Notes under the pieces: model-generated
Seen by the model: the letters and a program-made list of their open reading frames with translations, nothing else
What the model was told of the DNA's origin: nothing
Database searches by the model: none
Translations under genes and position numbers: made by a program
NCBI GenBank assembly: GCA_947165285.1
Contig: CAMUZS010000006.1
Span: 1 to 33,033, forward strand
Direction: 5' to 3'
Length of the DNA: 33,033 nt
From: an uncultured Mycoplasmatota bacterium
Lineage (GTDB): Bacteria > Bacillota_I > Bacilli_A > RF39 > UBA660
Part shown: piece after piece, positions 7,807-15,320 of the stretch
How positions within the stretch are numbered: position 1 is the stretch's first letter
How the letters are laid out: every line of letters begins with the position of its first letter

Positions 7807-9596
7807 TTATTTTTATTATTTAAATTTTCAACATATAAATTTCCTAATTCTTCAAGTTTCTTAAAATCATATTTTCCATTTTTTGTATAAGGTAATTCAT
7901 CAACAATTTCAATATATTTTGGAACTTCATTTTCCTTTAATCTTCTGTTACATGTGTCAAATATTTTTTGGATAATATTATTCATATTTTTATATTCATC
8001 TTTAATAGTTACATAAGCCATTGGAACATGTTCTTCAAATATATCTTTAACTGATACTGCTACACATTCCTTAACAAATTCATTAGAAGTAATATTATCT
8101 TCAATTGTATATGCTGATATTTTAAATCCCAATCTTATTATTACTCTTTTGGCTCTACCTACTAAATGAACGTAACCTTCACTATCAATAAAACCTAAAT
8201 CACCTGTATGCAACCATATATTACTATCATCTTCATGTATTTTTTTACATTTATTTGTTTCTTCTTCATTATTTTCATATCCAATAAATGGAGTTTTTGT
8301 TAGCGAACATATTTCGCCTATTTCTCCATATTTCAATTCTTTTTTTGATTCATTATCATAACTTATTAATACTTCACCAAATTTTGCTATACCAACTGTA
8401 CCATATTTATTATAATTTTTTGGATTTAATGTTAAGCAACCTAACCCCTCATTATTTCCATAACCATTAGTTAATGATGTACCAAATAATTCTTCGAATT
8501 TTTTATTTTCTTCTATAGAAATTTTATCACCACCAGTAACCATACATTCAACATTACTTAATTGTTCTTTACTCTCACTAGACAACTCACCATAGTGTTC
8601 ACTTATATATCTATAATGAAAAGGAGCAGCAAAAACCATAGTAAAATTTCCTATTTGATTATATATTGCATCTGGTTCAAAATTTGGTGAAAGAATAACC
8701 TTTGATCCCAATGCTAGCGGTGTAATCATAGAGTCTATTATCCCATATGCTATCCATGGTGGTAACGCAGATAAAACCGTTTTATTATTTCCTAATGGTG
8801 TATCCATATAAGAAAAAGATTTTGTCATATTAGTAATTGATGAATCAGAATGAATAATAGTTTTAGGTTTACCAGTTGTTCCACTTGATTGAATCATTAT
8901 AGATGGTCTATTACTATCAAATTCAACACATTTTTTTTCATTAACTTCGCCTATTTTAATAAAATCACAGTATTCAATAAAATTAGGATTAATATCATTA
9001 AATTTCTCAGCCATATTTAAAGAATTAATAACAATTACCTTATTTAATTTTGTTTCATCAAAAATATTTGCAACTTTAGGTATAATTAAATCATGAGAAA
9101 TCATATATTTACAGTTACTAATATTAGCATATTCTTTTATATCATGTTCGCTTGCTCTTAAGTCAAAGAATTTAGAAACAGCACCTAATTTATTAATTGC
9201 CAAAATTGTACTAATTACTTCTAGAGAATTAGCAACACCTAAAAGAATAACATCACCTTGTCTTACTCCAATTTTTTCTAATGCAGATGCACACTTATCC
9301 GCTTCTTCTTTTAATTTTCTAAATGTCCATACATTATTCATAAACTGTAAAGCATCAGCATCCATATTATCTTGATCAAAAATCATATTATACATGGTTT
9401 GACTCGTATTTATTTCTTTAATAGGTTCACTTCTATAATAATTAATTGATGGTTTATCAATACTTGGATATCCAGTTTGTGGTCCTTGTATTTCACTACT
9501 AGCTATTTTCTTTAGATATAAATCTCTTTCTTTTTTTTCATTTTCACTTAATCTAGATAACTTCTTCTTGTATTCAATTAATTCTTCTTTATTCAT
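7788..9596 (-). CDS. AMP-forming acyl/aryl synthetase of the ANL superfamily
   Basis: The enzyme should activate a carboxylic acid with ATP to an acyl-AMP, then most likely transfer it to CoA. Length is 602 residues, in the range of acyl-CoA synthetases with an extended N-terminus. Visible motifs: P-loop SSGTTGKPK (237-245), NGYGNNEG (377-384), HTGDLG with Asp466, the hinge region GRAKRVIIRLGFKISA (480-495), and the C-terminal catalytic lysine Lys575 in TKNGKYD. The substrate cannot be read from sequence. No carrier-protein or condensation domain is fused or adjacent, so this is not a nonribosomal peptide module. It is a single-gene unit with its own promoter (9622-9649), start at 9596 (AAGGGGAGAG upstream) and terminator. 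Confidence 0.88.
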   Translation of the reverse strand: MNKEELIEYKKKLSRLSENEKKERDLYLKKIASSEIQGPQTGYPSIDKPSINYYRSEPIKEINTSQTMYNMIFDQDNMDADALQFMNNVWTFRKLKEEADKCASALEKIGVRQGDVILLGVANSLEVISTILAINKLGAVSKFFDLRASEHDIKEYANISNCKYMISHDLIIPKVANIFDETKLNKVIVINSLNMAEKFNDINPNFIEYCDFIKIGEVNEKKCVEFDSNRPSIMIQSSGTTGKPKTIIHSDSSITNMTKSFSYMDTPLGNNKTVLSALPPWIAYGIIDSMITPLALGSKVILSPNFEPDAIYNQIGNFTMVFAAPFHYRYISEHYGELSSESKEQLSNVECMVTGGDKISIEENKKFEELFGTSLTNGYGNNEGLGCLTLNPKNYNKYGTVGIAKFGEVLISYDNESKKELKYGEIGEICSLTKTPFIGYENNEEETNKCKKIHEDDSNIWLHTGDLGFIDSEGYVHLVGRAKRVIIRLGFKISAYTIEDNITSNEFVKECVAVSVKDIFEEHVPMAYVTIKDEYKNMNNIIQKIFDTCNRRLKENEVPKYIEIVDELPYTKNGKYDFKKLEELGNLYVENLNNKNKKILKK

Positions 9597-9621
9597 ATAT
9601 TCTCTCCCCTTGTTGATTGTA

Positions 9622-9649
9622 ATTATACACTATTATTTTCAAAAGTCAA
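9622..9649 (-). promoter_or_regulatory. Promoter of the ANL enzyme gene
   Basis: TTGACT (9649-9644), 16-bp spacer, TATAAT (9627-9622) on the minus strand. The -35 overlaps the edge of the 15-bp inverted repeat at 9648-9681. Confidence 0.75.
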
Positions 9650-9681
9650 ATAAAATGTATCATATTTGATACATTTTATTT
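9648..9681. terminator. Perfect 15-bp inverted repeat: terminator, possibly also operator
   Basis: Arms 9648-9662 and 9667-9681 are exact reverse complements with a 4-nt loop. A T-rich stretch follows in both directions. It lies 16 bp past the stop of the 179-aa gene, as a terminator should. It also abuts the -35 of the ANL promoter and contains TTTGATAC, which recurs at other promoters in the window. Confidence 0.7.
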
Positions 9682-9696
9682 TTTTTAACTATTTTT

Positions 9697-10236
9697 TTAC
9701 TTTTTTACATATTTTTTTTCTAAATCTAAAATATTATTTTTATATATTTTATACGTTTCTTTGTATTTACCTATTTCTATTAATCGAACACATACTTGGA
9801 TTATATTTTTATAAATATTATCATATAATTCGTTACAATTATCTAATTTGTTTAATGTATTAACAACAGTCGGCGCTATTTCATAATATTTATTTACATC
9901 CTCAACAGAAACATAATTATCTCTAAACCATCTTAATATATCTAAGTAATAACAATTATCGTCAAAATCTTTTGTATAATGTTTAATACATGCTGTAGTC
10001 AAATAGCAACCAGTACTACTTTCAATATTACCTATGCTTGGATTATCTGAATTATTACTTTCTGTTCTACAGTAATCTGCATCCTTTCCTAAATTATAAT
10101 CATTTTGACTATTCCATCTTTCGTGTGAATGTCCACCATCGCCATTATCTCTATATTTATCAACAGTATTATTATCATTATATTTTGTATAGATTAAATG
10201 ACCTTCTTCATCGTAACTTGCATATCCCCATGCCAT
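9697..10236 (-). CDS. CFI-box-like C-terminal domain protein, 179 aa
   Basis: The N-terminal 75 residues are very polar (Asp, Asn, His, Gly), starting MAWGYASYDEEGHLIYTKYN and including GDGGHSHERW. Residues about 76-179 carry GCYLTTACIKHY followed by CYYLDILRWFRDNYV. This Cys-aromatic-Thr-Ala-Cys plus Leu-Arg-x-Phe-Arg-Asp pattern is that of the CFI-box C-terminal domain seen on many bacterial proteins of unknown role. The assignment rests on motif memory. Start at 10236 has AGGAGG upstream and is 11 bases past the stop of the 109-aa gene, so the two form one unit. There is no signal peptide. The biochemical function is unknown. Confidence 0.65.
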   Translation of the reverse strand: MAWGYASYDEEGHLIYTKYNDNNTVDKYRDNGDGGHSHERWNSQNDYNLGKDADYCRTESNNSDNPSIGNIESSTGCYLTTACIKHYTKDFDDNCYYLDILRWFRDNYVSVEDVNKYYEIAPTVVNTLNKLDNCNELYDNIYKNIIQVCVRLIEIGKYKETYKIYKNNILDLEKKYVKK

Positions 10237-10247
10237 ACCAAAACCTC

Positions 10248-10577
10248 CTATATATTTTTATTAAATGACATATCCCAATTATAACTAATTGTATTATCCT
10301 CATTAATAGTAAATCTCTTTTTATGGCTTTCTGGTAAATTATTAATCATATCTTTATAATCATTTAAAATAATATTTGCTAAATCAATTTTTTCAGATTC
10401 ATTCATATTATCACTTTCAAATTGTAAAATATGAAATTTAGAATTAATATTTTTAAAAGTTTCATTATTTAATCCATAATTATCTTGATAATTTTCAAAT
10501 TCTAGTTGATAGTTTACTAACAGCGCTTGTAATTTATCAAGTTCTGTTAAATTCGATTTAGAATAACCATAACTCAT
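10248..10577 (-). CDS. Unrecognised helical protein, 109 aa
   Basis: This is an acidic, Asn-rich, probably helical protein without membrane segment or signal peptide. It has a Tyr/Gly/Ser N-terminus (MSYGYSKSNLTELDKLQALL) and a Trp near the end (YNWDMSFNKN). I do not recognise the family. It leads a two-gene unit with the CFI-box-like protein. Start at 10577 is preceded by AAAAGGG, somewhat far at about 12 bases. Its upstream region contains two palindromes and is shared with the divergent XRE regulator at 10748, which makes it a candidate target of that regulator. Confidence 0.55.
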   Translation of the reverse strand: MSYGYSKSNLTELDKLQALLVNYQLEFENYQDNYGLNNETFKNINSKFHILQFESDNMNESEKIDLANIILNDYKDMINNLPESHKKRFTINEDNTISYNWDMSFNKNI

Positions 10578-10607
10578 TTTCTACCATTCCCTTTTACTAT
10601 ACTAATA

Positions 10608-10650
10608 TAAACAATAATATATTGTTTAATAATATTATAATATATTATTA
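10608..10650. promoter_or_regulatory. Two adjacent palindromes in the divergent promoter region
   Basis: The first (10608-10628) has 9-bp perfect arms, TAAACAATA and TATTGTTTA, around ATA. The second (10627-10650) has 9-bp perfect arms, TAATAATAT and ATATTATTA, around 6 bp. They lie between the divergently transcribed 109-aa gene and the XRE regulator, a usual place for operators. AT-rich sequence makes chance palindromes common, so the second is weaker evidence than the first. Confidence 0.5.
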
Positions 10651-10692
10651 ATAATCAGCAACATTATTTTTTTAAAAATCATTAATTTTTGC

Positions 10693-10721
10693 TTTACATT
10701 TTGTTACGTTTTTGATACAAT
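10693..10721 (+). promoter_or_regulatory. Promoter of the XRE regulator
   Basis: TTTACA (10693-10698), 17-bp spacer, TACAAT (10716-10721) on plus, giving a leader of about 20 nt. TTTGATAC (10711-10718) overlaps the -10. Confidence 0.7.
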
Positions 10722-10747
10722 ATGTCATACGAAGTGAGAGATGTATT

Positions 10748-11017
10748 ATGGAATATGATAAGAATTATATAGAAACATCTTATGATAGTGAAGAATTAAA
10801 TCAAATGTTTATTAAAGACTTTGCTAAATTTAGAAGAGAAAACAACTTAACTCAAACATTACTTTCTAAATATAGTAATGTTCCTAGGGAAAAAATAGCT
10901 AGAATTGAGCTTGGTATGCATTCACCTAGTATAAAGTCATTACTTAAAATATTAGGTCCTATTGGATATACTATTAAAATAGAAAAAGTTAAAAACATAC
11001 AAAAAGATCAGAAATAA
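10748..11017 (+). CDS. XRE-family helix-turn-helix transcriptional regulator
   Basis: This is an 89-residue, single-domain DNA-binding protein. The helix-turn-helix spans about residues 26-75: DFAKFRRENNLTQTLLSKYS, then VPREKIARIELGMHSPSI, then LLKILGPIGYT. That is the Cro/C1 (HTH_3) layout, and the short C-terminal tail resembles HigA-like antitoxins or small repressors. Start is ATG at 10748; a TTG twelve codons earlier would overlap the promoter -10 and is rejected. The only weak ribosome site is AGTGAGAG. The gene faces a divergent pair across 170 bp with palindromes, which suggests local autoregulation and control of the 109-aa/179-aa unit. No recognisable toxin is adjacent. Confidence 0.85.
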   Translation: MEYDKNYIETSYDSEELNQMFIKDFAKFRRENNLTQTLLSKYSNVPREKIARIELGMHSPSIKSLLKILGPIGYTIKIEKVKNIQKDQK

Positions 11018-11030
11018 TTTCTGATCATTT
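11001..11030. terminator. Bidirectional terminator between XRE and the SDR-like gene
   Basis: A perfect 9-bp stem GATCAGAAA/TTTCTGATC (11006-11014 with 11018-11026). The 3-nt loop is the TAA stop of the XRE gene. T tracts lie on both sides, and the opposing gene also stops within the stem. Confidence 0.85.
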
Positions 11031-12110
11031 TATTTTATTTAAATAATTTAATACCTCTATATTTGATAATTTGTTTTGACTATATTTTTGTATGCTTTTT
11101 CTTAATTCATCTTTTGACATATTATTAAATTCTTCTTTTAATTCATCTGTTAATTTTTCATTAACTAAATGTGATTCTTTATACCAATTTATTGTATCTT
11201 TAATATCATCTACTATTGAAGAAGTATAATTAATATGTAATATTTCACTTAATTTAGTTGTATCTATCTTTCTTGTTTTATAATTATCATAATATTTATT
11301 ATTAAACTTGTTAAAATTTTCATTATTATTATAATAATCACTTAAGTTTGTTTCATAAATTATAATATCATCTATATCTTTTAAATCAATACTACTATTT
11401 GTTAAATTTATTATTTCATTTTTACCATTATTATCTAAATAATCAATAGCTTTAAAAATAGCTTCTTTTATATCCCTTATGTGAATATAACTATTAATCA
11501 TAACTTGTTCATATCCAAATTTTGGAAATGGCATTAATAAAGATTCATTATAAACAGATTTAATTCTCTTATTCATTAAACTATCAAACGTGTAATATCC
11601 AAGCATATTACCAACTCTAAATAATATATTACTAATATTTGTATTTAAAATTAATTGTTCTAGATAATGATAAAAAATTCCTTCATCACTTTTATTCTCC
11701 AAAATTAATTCGCTTTCTAAGATATTATCTTTATCAATAGAATCATAAATACTTATAGATGATAATAGTACTAATTTAAATTTATTATAAACATATTCTT
11801 CGTTTAATATTTTTACAAATTCATTTAAATCAAATGTTTTTAAAAATCCATATAAACCAAAAACAATATAATCAATTTTATTATTATGTAAAAATTCTTT
11901 AAAGTCCCTATCATCAATATTCATATTATAGTATTCATAATTTGTATTGTTTATTTTTCTATTTTTATCAAATAAAAAACTCGAATCATATTCATAATAA
12001 CTATCATCTACATAATCTATAATTATGACTTTATCCCCTTTTTTTAAAATATCATCTGTAAAATAATAATTAATAATACTTTCTGAACCAATAAATAAAT
12101 AAGTTTCCAT
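11025..12110 (-). CDS. NAD-dependent epimerase/dehydratase-like protein with degenerate motifs
   Basis: The 361 residues resemble the extended short-chain dehydrogenase (sugar-nucleotide epimerase) fold. There is a beta strand plus loop YLFIGSESIINYYF at the N-terminus, an Asp ending strand two (VIIIDYVDD) and IDYIVFGLYG. The catalytic-Ser strand is LVLLSSISIYDS, and LFRVGNMLGYY and YIHIRDIKEAIFKAI follow (compare the usual Y-HV-D--A-A). However, the nucleotide-binding GxxGxxG is reduced to GSESIIN, and the YxxxK position reads YHYLE, with Glu instead of Lys. It may bind a nucleotide sugar without normal catalysis, or have diverged entirely. Start at 12110 has GGATGGTGA upstream. Confidence 0.65.
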   Translation of the reverse strand: METYLFIGSESIINYYFTDDILKKGDKVIIIDYVDDSYYEYDSSFLFDKNRKINNTNYEYYNMNIDDRDFKEFLHNNKIDYIVFGLYGFLKTFDLNEFVKILNEEYVYNKFKLVLLSSISIYDSIDKDNILESELILENKSDEGIFYHYLEQLILNTNISNILFRVGNMLGYYTFDSLMNKRIKSVYNESLLMPFPKFGYEQVMINSYIHIRDIKEAIFKAIDYLDNNGKNEIINLTNSSIDLKDIDDIIIYETNLSDYYNNNENFNKFNNKYYDNYKTRKIDTTKLSEILHINYTSSIVDDIKDTINWYKESHLVNEKLTDELKEEFNNMSKDELRKSIQKYSQNKLSNIEVLNYLNKIK

Positions 12111-12130
12111 AGATCACCATCCTTAACTCT

Positions 12131-12139
12131 ATTATATCA
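12131..12139 (-). promoter_or_regulatory. Possible extended -10 promoter for the SDR-like gene
   Basis: TGA-TATAAT (TATAAT at 12136-12131) on the minus strand, directly in the T tract of the preceding terminator. There is no good -35. Confidence 0.4.
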
Positions 12140-12168
12140 AAAAAAGATAATAATTAAATTATCTTTTT
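12137..12168 (-). terminator. Intrinsic terminator of the 121-aa gene
   Basis: A perfect 11-bp stem (12158-12168 with 12141-12151), loop of 6, then T residues on the minus strand. The TAA stop (12161-12159) is in the 5' arm. Confidence 0.75.
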
Positions 12169-12524
12169 CTTGTCAACCTTATTCTTTCTTTGTTATTACT
12201 TAAATTATCATATAATTCTTCAAGTTGTTCTTTTGATAATAGACTTAACCATAATTTTCTTATAGATTCGTAAGTAAAAGGAAAATCATAAATACTATTA
12301 ACTTGAATTGCTGCATCAGCAATATCATCAAGAGGATAAAAGCCATGAGAATCATTAGTTGGATCACTTAACGATCTATAAACAACTTTTTGATATTTAT
12401 TATAATAATGAATATGTGAATGAAGATAACTAAATGAATTAGGAAAATTATATACATCATAAGTATTATCATAATTACTTTGAATAACTTGCATTGGACC
12501 TTCCCCAACAATATATGCTAACAT
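12159..12524 (-). CDS. Unrecognised protein, 121 aa
   Basis: This is a soluble-looking protein with a His/Tyr-rich segment (SYLHSHIHYYNKYQK, about 32-46) and a helical, basic C-terminus ending RIRLTRKR. I do not recognise a family. AGGAGG lies before the start at 12524, which is only one base beyond the stop of the HExxH protein. The pair is therefore co-transcribed and probably coupled in translation. The closely spaced His residues could bind a metal, but that is speculation. Confidence 0.6.
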   Translation of the reverse strand: MLAYIVGEGPMQVIQSNYDNTYDVYNFPNSFSYLHSHIHYYNKYQKVVYRSLSDPTNDSHGFYPLDDIADAAIQVNSIYDFPFTYESIRKLWLSLLSKEQLEELYDNLSNNKERIRLTRKR

Positions 12525-12525
12525 A

Positions 12526-13299
12526 TCAAAACCTCCTTTCGTTTATATCTAAACACAATTTTTGTGTTTGATAACTACTTATAATCTTATTCATAGTTGT
12601 ATTTTTCTTTTCCAAACCATAATATATATGTAATAATTCTGGTAATTCATTATAAGATTTATTATATGAATTACCTAGTAATAATTTATGGATATAATCA
12701 AACTGTGAATTAATTATTTCTTTATCATTAATGATTCCTAGCGAAATAAAATATATTAATCTTTTTTCCGAAATATTACTGTTTTTAATTAATTCACAAT
12801 AATTGTTAATAAAACTATTAACTATATTAGATGATCTAATATGTGAATCTATTTCATCAGGAAACATATCGTGATAGTTTCTAATATTGCTAACATTTCT
12901 TCTCAAAATAGCACTTTCTCTCATTATATTTGAAATATTATCATTCAATTCATTCATATATTTATATTGCATTAAATGATTAATCTCATGTAATAAAAGA
13001 ATAAAATATTCTATTATAAATGTATCAATATTTATAGCATCTATATTTTTTGCTAATAATAAGTCCTTAATATTTAATATAATGCTTTTTTTATTTGGTA
13101 AAAAAACACCATTACTCTTTAAATTTTCATCAAAAGAAAATAATTCAAAATACCTTTTTTCAATCTCAAATAAATCAATTATTTCAAAAATATAATCCAA
13201 GCTTTTTTCTGAATATATATGATTATTAATTAAATAATGATAATATTTTTTTAAAATACCATATAATTCGTTTGACCCATTTAATAAAAGTGTACTCAA
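12526..13299 (-). CDS. Putative HExxH zinc-metallopeptidase-like protein
   Basis: The 257 residues contain LLLHEINHLMQY, a HExxH motif (His104 to His108 from the chosen start) inside a hydrophobic helix, as in zinc metallopeptidases. A possible third ligand is a downstream Glu, for example in IMRESAIL about 20 residues later. No signal peptide is seen, so it would act in the cytoplasm. I chose TTG at 13299: it has GGTGA five bases upstream, the spacing used by def, metG, trpS and others here. The alternative GTG at 13311 would leave a leader of only about ten bases and no ribosome site. Co-transcribed with the 121-aa protein. The peptidase call rests on one motif. Confidence 0.55.
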   Translation of the reverse strand: MSTLLLNGSNELYGILKKYYHYLINNHIYSEKSLDYIFEIIDLFEIEKRYFELFSFDENLKSNGVFLPNKKSIILNIKDLLLAKNIDAINIDTFIIEYFILLLHEINHLMQYKYMNELNDNISNIMRESAILRRNVSNIRNYHDMFPDEIDSHIRSSNIVNSFINNYCELIKNSNISEKRLIYFISLGIINDKEIINSQFDYIHKLLLGNSYNKSYNELPELLHIYYGLEKKNTTMNKIISSYQTQKLCLDINERRF

Positions 13300-13328
13300 T
13301 TTACTCACCACTTAAAAAAATTTTATTT

Positions 13329-13357
13329 ATTATAGTAAATCAAGTTTATTTAGTCAA
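13329..13357 (-). promoter_or_regulatory. Promoter of the HExxH/121-aa unit
   Basis: TTGACT (13357-13352), 17-bp spacer, TATAAT (13334-13329). It begins directly after the tyrS stop codon; I see no terminator between tyrS and this promoter. Confidence 0.8.
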
Positions 13358-13367
13358 TGATTTATCG

Positions 13368-14594
13368 CTATTTAAACATTCCCATATAATATTTTTTCTT
13401 ACCACGTCTTATAATTAATACTTTATCTTCAATAGCAATATCTTTACCTATTACTTGATTTTCATCCATAAATTTATCACCATTAATTAAAATTGATCCC
13501 GCTGATATAAATTCTCTAGCTTCTCTTCTAGAAGATGCAACACCATTATTAACAAGTAAATCAAGTAATGTTAATTCTTCATTTATTTCAAAATTAGGAA
13601 CATCTTTAAATCCATCTATTATTTCATCATATGATAATTCTTTAACATTACCACTAAATAAAGCTTCACTTATTTTTAATGCTTTATTATAATCTTCTTC
13701 ACCATGTAAGAATGAAATAACTTCTTTAGCTAACATTTTTTGAGCATATCTAAGTTCTGGTTGTTCTTTATGTTTTGATTCAATATCTTCGATTTCTTCT
13801 TTAGATAAGAATGTTAATTTCTTTAAATAATCAATTACTGAGTTATCATCACTGTTAATTAAATATTGATATAATTCATATGATGATGTTTTATTTTTAT
13901 CTAACCATAAAGCATTTCCTTCAGTTTTACCAAATTTAACACCATTAGCATCTAGTACAAGTGGCATAGTCATACCATATAGTTCAACATCTTTCATTTT
14001 TCTAGCAAGTTCTATTCCAGTTGTAATATTACCCCATTGATCTGATCCTGCTACTTGTAGTGTTACATTTTTATCTTCATATAAATGAACAAAATCCATA
14101 CCTTGTAATAATCCATAAGTAAATTCTGCAAAAGTAATACCTGTTTCTAAACGTCTAGCTATAATATCTTTATCAAGCATATAATTAACATTAATATATT
14201 TACCATAATCTCTTAAGAAATCAATTATTGATATATCCTTAGTCCAATCATAATTATTAACTACTTCAAAACCAAATATATCTTTAGCTTGTTTTGTTAA
14301 ACCTTCAACATTTTTTTCAACACTCTCTTTAGTTATCATAGGACGTTCTTTACTAGGTTTAGGATCACCTATTAATCCTGTAGCTCCCCCAATAAGTAAA
14401 ATTGGTTTATGTCCGTATTTTGCAAGTCTTGTAGCTATTAAAAATGATGAAAAATGTCCTATATGCATAGAATCAGCTGTTGGATCTGTTCCAATATAAA
14501 ATGTTAAACTTTCTTCATTTAATTTTTTTTCTAAATCAGGATTAGATATATCTTTAATTAATCCCCTATACTTTAAATCTTCAAAACAATTCAT
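13368..14594 (-). CDS. tyrS: Tyrosyl-tRNA synthetase
   Basis: TyrS charges tRNA-Tyr. Length is 408 residues, normal for the bacterial enzyme. The class I signatures are MHIGH near residues 39-43, with FYIGTDPTADS before it, and KFGKT (the KMSKS equivalent). The C-terminal S4 RNA-binding domain shows SSRREAREFISAGSILING. The start at 14594 is fixed by AAGGAGG eight bases upstream; an ATG fourteen codons earlier would lie in the T-box terminator. Expression should be controlled by the T-box leader at 14611-14826, which reads uncharged tRNA-Tyr. The downstream gene follows closely with its own promoter and no clear terminator intervenes. Confidence 0.96.
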   Translation of the reverse strand: MNCFEDLKYRGLIKDISNPDLEKKLNEESLTFYIGTDPTADSMHIGHFSSFLIATRLAKYGHKPILLIGGATGLIGDPKPSKERPMITKESVEKNVEGLTKQAKDIFGFEVVNNYDWTKDISIIDFLRDYGKYINVNYMLDKDIIARRLETGITFAEFTYGLLQGMDFVHLYEDKNVTLQVAGSDQWGNITTGIELARKMKDVELYGMTMPLVLDANGVKFGKTEGNALWLDKNKTSSYELYQYLINSDDNSVIDYLKKLTFLSKEEIEDIESKHKEQPELRYAQKMLAKEVISFLHGEEDYNKALKISEALFSGNVKELSYDEIIDGFKDVPNFEINEELTLLDLLVNNGVASSRREAREFISAGSILINGDKFMDENQVIGKDIAIEDKVLIIRRGKKKYYMGMFK

Positions 14595-14610
14595 AATTTT
14601 CCTCCTTAAA

Positions 14611-14826
14611 ATAAAAACACGAATAAATATCATCAAAGGACGAAATTTATCCGTGGTACCACCTTATTTCATAAATTATTATTTATGCACTTTATTAATT
14701 ATAACGGATTACTCCGAATTAAACTCCAAATGTGTAATTCATTTTATAATAATTAACTAATTTACACCTACCATTAGCTCTCTAAATAATAATTATAAAA
14801 TTACTATTATTCTTCCTCATCTAATT
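14611..14826 (-). ncRNA. T-box riboswitch leader of tyrS
   Basis: The minus-strand leader carries the conserved T-box AGGTGGTACCACG (14664-14652), which pairs with the acceptor end of uncharged tRNA. The terminator follows: CACGGATAAAT (14655-14645) pairs with ATTTATTCGTG (14628-14618), then a T run, just before the tyrS ribosome site. Upstream is a stem I-like region with AGAGA near its 5' side. The best specifier codon is TAC (14736-14734) in AATTACACATT, matching Tyr. Uncharged tRNA-Tyr should favour the antiterminator and allow tyrS transcription. The specifier position is my reading of the pattern, not a computed fold. Confidence 0.9.
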
Positions 14827-14832
14827 GTCTTA

Positions 14833-14860
14833 ATTATATCATAATTTTTATAATATTCAA
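14833..14860 (-). promoter_or_regulatory. Promoter of the T-box/tyrS transcript
   Basis: TTGAAT (14860-14855), 16-bp spacer, TATAAT (14838-14833) with TGA before the -10. Transcription would begin near 14826. Between 14861 and 14953 I see only AT-rich sequence with no gene. Confidence 0.75.
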
Positions 14861-14953
14861 TAATTCTTTTAATTATTTCATTTATTCATCATGTTATTTT
14901 AATCCCTTTATTATATACATTATAGATAAATCTTTAATCATCCTTTTAAAAAT

Positions 14954-14975
14954 AAAAAAAGTGAATAAATCCACT
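14954..14975 (-). terminator. Intrinsic terminator of the 82-aa gene
   Basis: A short stem, AGTGGA pairing with TTCACT with one G-U (14975-14960 on minus), then a run of T residues. It is short, but the T tract is good and it lies just after the stop. Confidence 0.65.
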
Positions 14976-14981
14976 ATAAAA

Positions 14982-15230
14982 TTATCTTTTCTTTCTAACT
15001 TTTTTTACTTGTGTTTCTTCTATATTTCTTCCTATGAAACACTCTACAATTTTTGTATATTCTTCAAAACAATTATTACATAAATTCATTCTACCAATTG
15101 TTTTAGCTACACCAGTACTATCAAGAACATCACTTCTTAAATATGCAATTCTAGTATAATTACCCTTATAAGCGTGTTTTAAACAACATTCACAAATAAC
15201 ACCATGTTCTAATTCATGTTTTTCTCTCAT
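14982..15230 (-). CDS. Small four-cysteine (zinc-binding-like) protein, 82 aa
   Basis: The protein has two CxxC pairs, CECC (Cys13/Cys16, with Cys15 between) and CNNC (Cys51/Cys54), 34 residues apart. This is typical of a zinc ribbon or treble-clef-like fold. The C-terminus is strongly basic (KKVRKKR), which suits RNA or nucleic-acid contact. I do not recognise a named family. It has its own promoter (15261-15289), a GGGGG ribosome site before the start at 15230, and its own terminator. It sits between tyrS and trpS in the synthetase cluster, but a link to tRNA charging is only suggested by position. Confidence 0.65.
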   Translation of the reverse strand: MREKHELEHGVICECCLKHAYKGNYTRIAYLRSDVLDSTGVAKTIGRMNLCNNCFEEYTKIVECFIGRNIEETQVKKVRKKR

Positions 15231-15260
15231 AAATAAACCCCCATTTGTTTAATGAACATT

Positions 15261-15289
15261 ATTTTAGCATAACAAATATTCAAATTCAA
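15261..15289 (-). promoter_or_regulatory. Promoter of the 82-aa gene
   Basis: TTGAAT (15289-15284), 17-bp spacer, TAAAAT (15266-15261), with TGC before the -10 (extended -10). Confidence 0.65.
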
Positions 15290-15291
15290 GC

Positions 15292-15320
15292 AAAAAAGTG
15301 TAGGAATTATCTTCCTACAC
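15292..15320 (-). terminator. Intrinsic terminator of trpS
   Basis: A perfect 9-bp stem GTGTAGGAA/TTCCTACAC (15312-15320 with 15298-15306), 5-nt loop holding the stop codon, then six T residues on minus. Confidence 0.9.

Noticed and set aside
7788-9596. Nonribosomal peptide or polyketide cluster
   Set aside because: Only one adenylating enzyme is present. There is no carrier, condensation or thioesterase domain in it or beside it.
10748-11017. Toxin-antitoxin pair with the XRE protein as antitoxin
   Set aside because: No RelE, HigB, HipA or similar toxin is adjacent on the same strand. The convergent neighbour is SDR-like and the divergent genes have no toxin motifs.
11025-11027. Mycoplasma-type genetic code suggested by very high A+T
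   Set aside because: TGA is used as a stop (for example at 11025-11027), Trp residues are encoded by TGG, and frames end normally under the standard bacterial code.
14595-14636. Longer N-terminus for TyrS
   Set aside because: The extra codons overlap the T-box terminator, and the internal ATG at 14594 has a perfect ribosome site followed by the conserved TyrS N-terminus.
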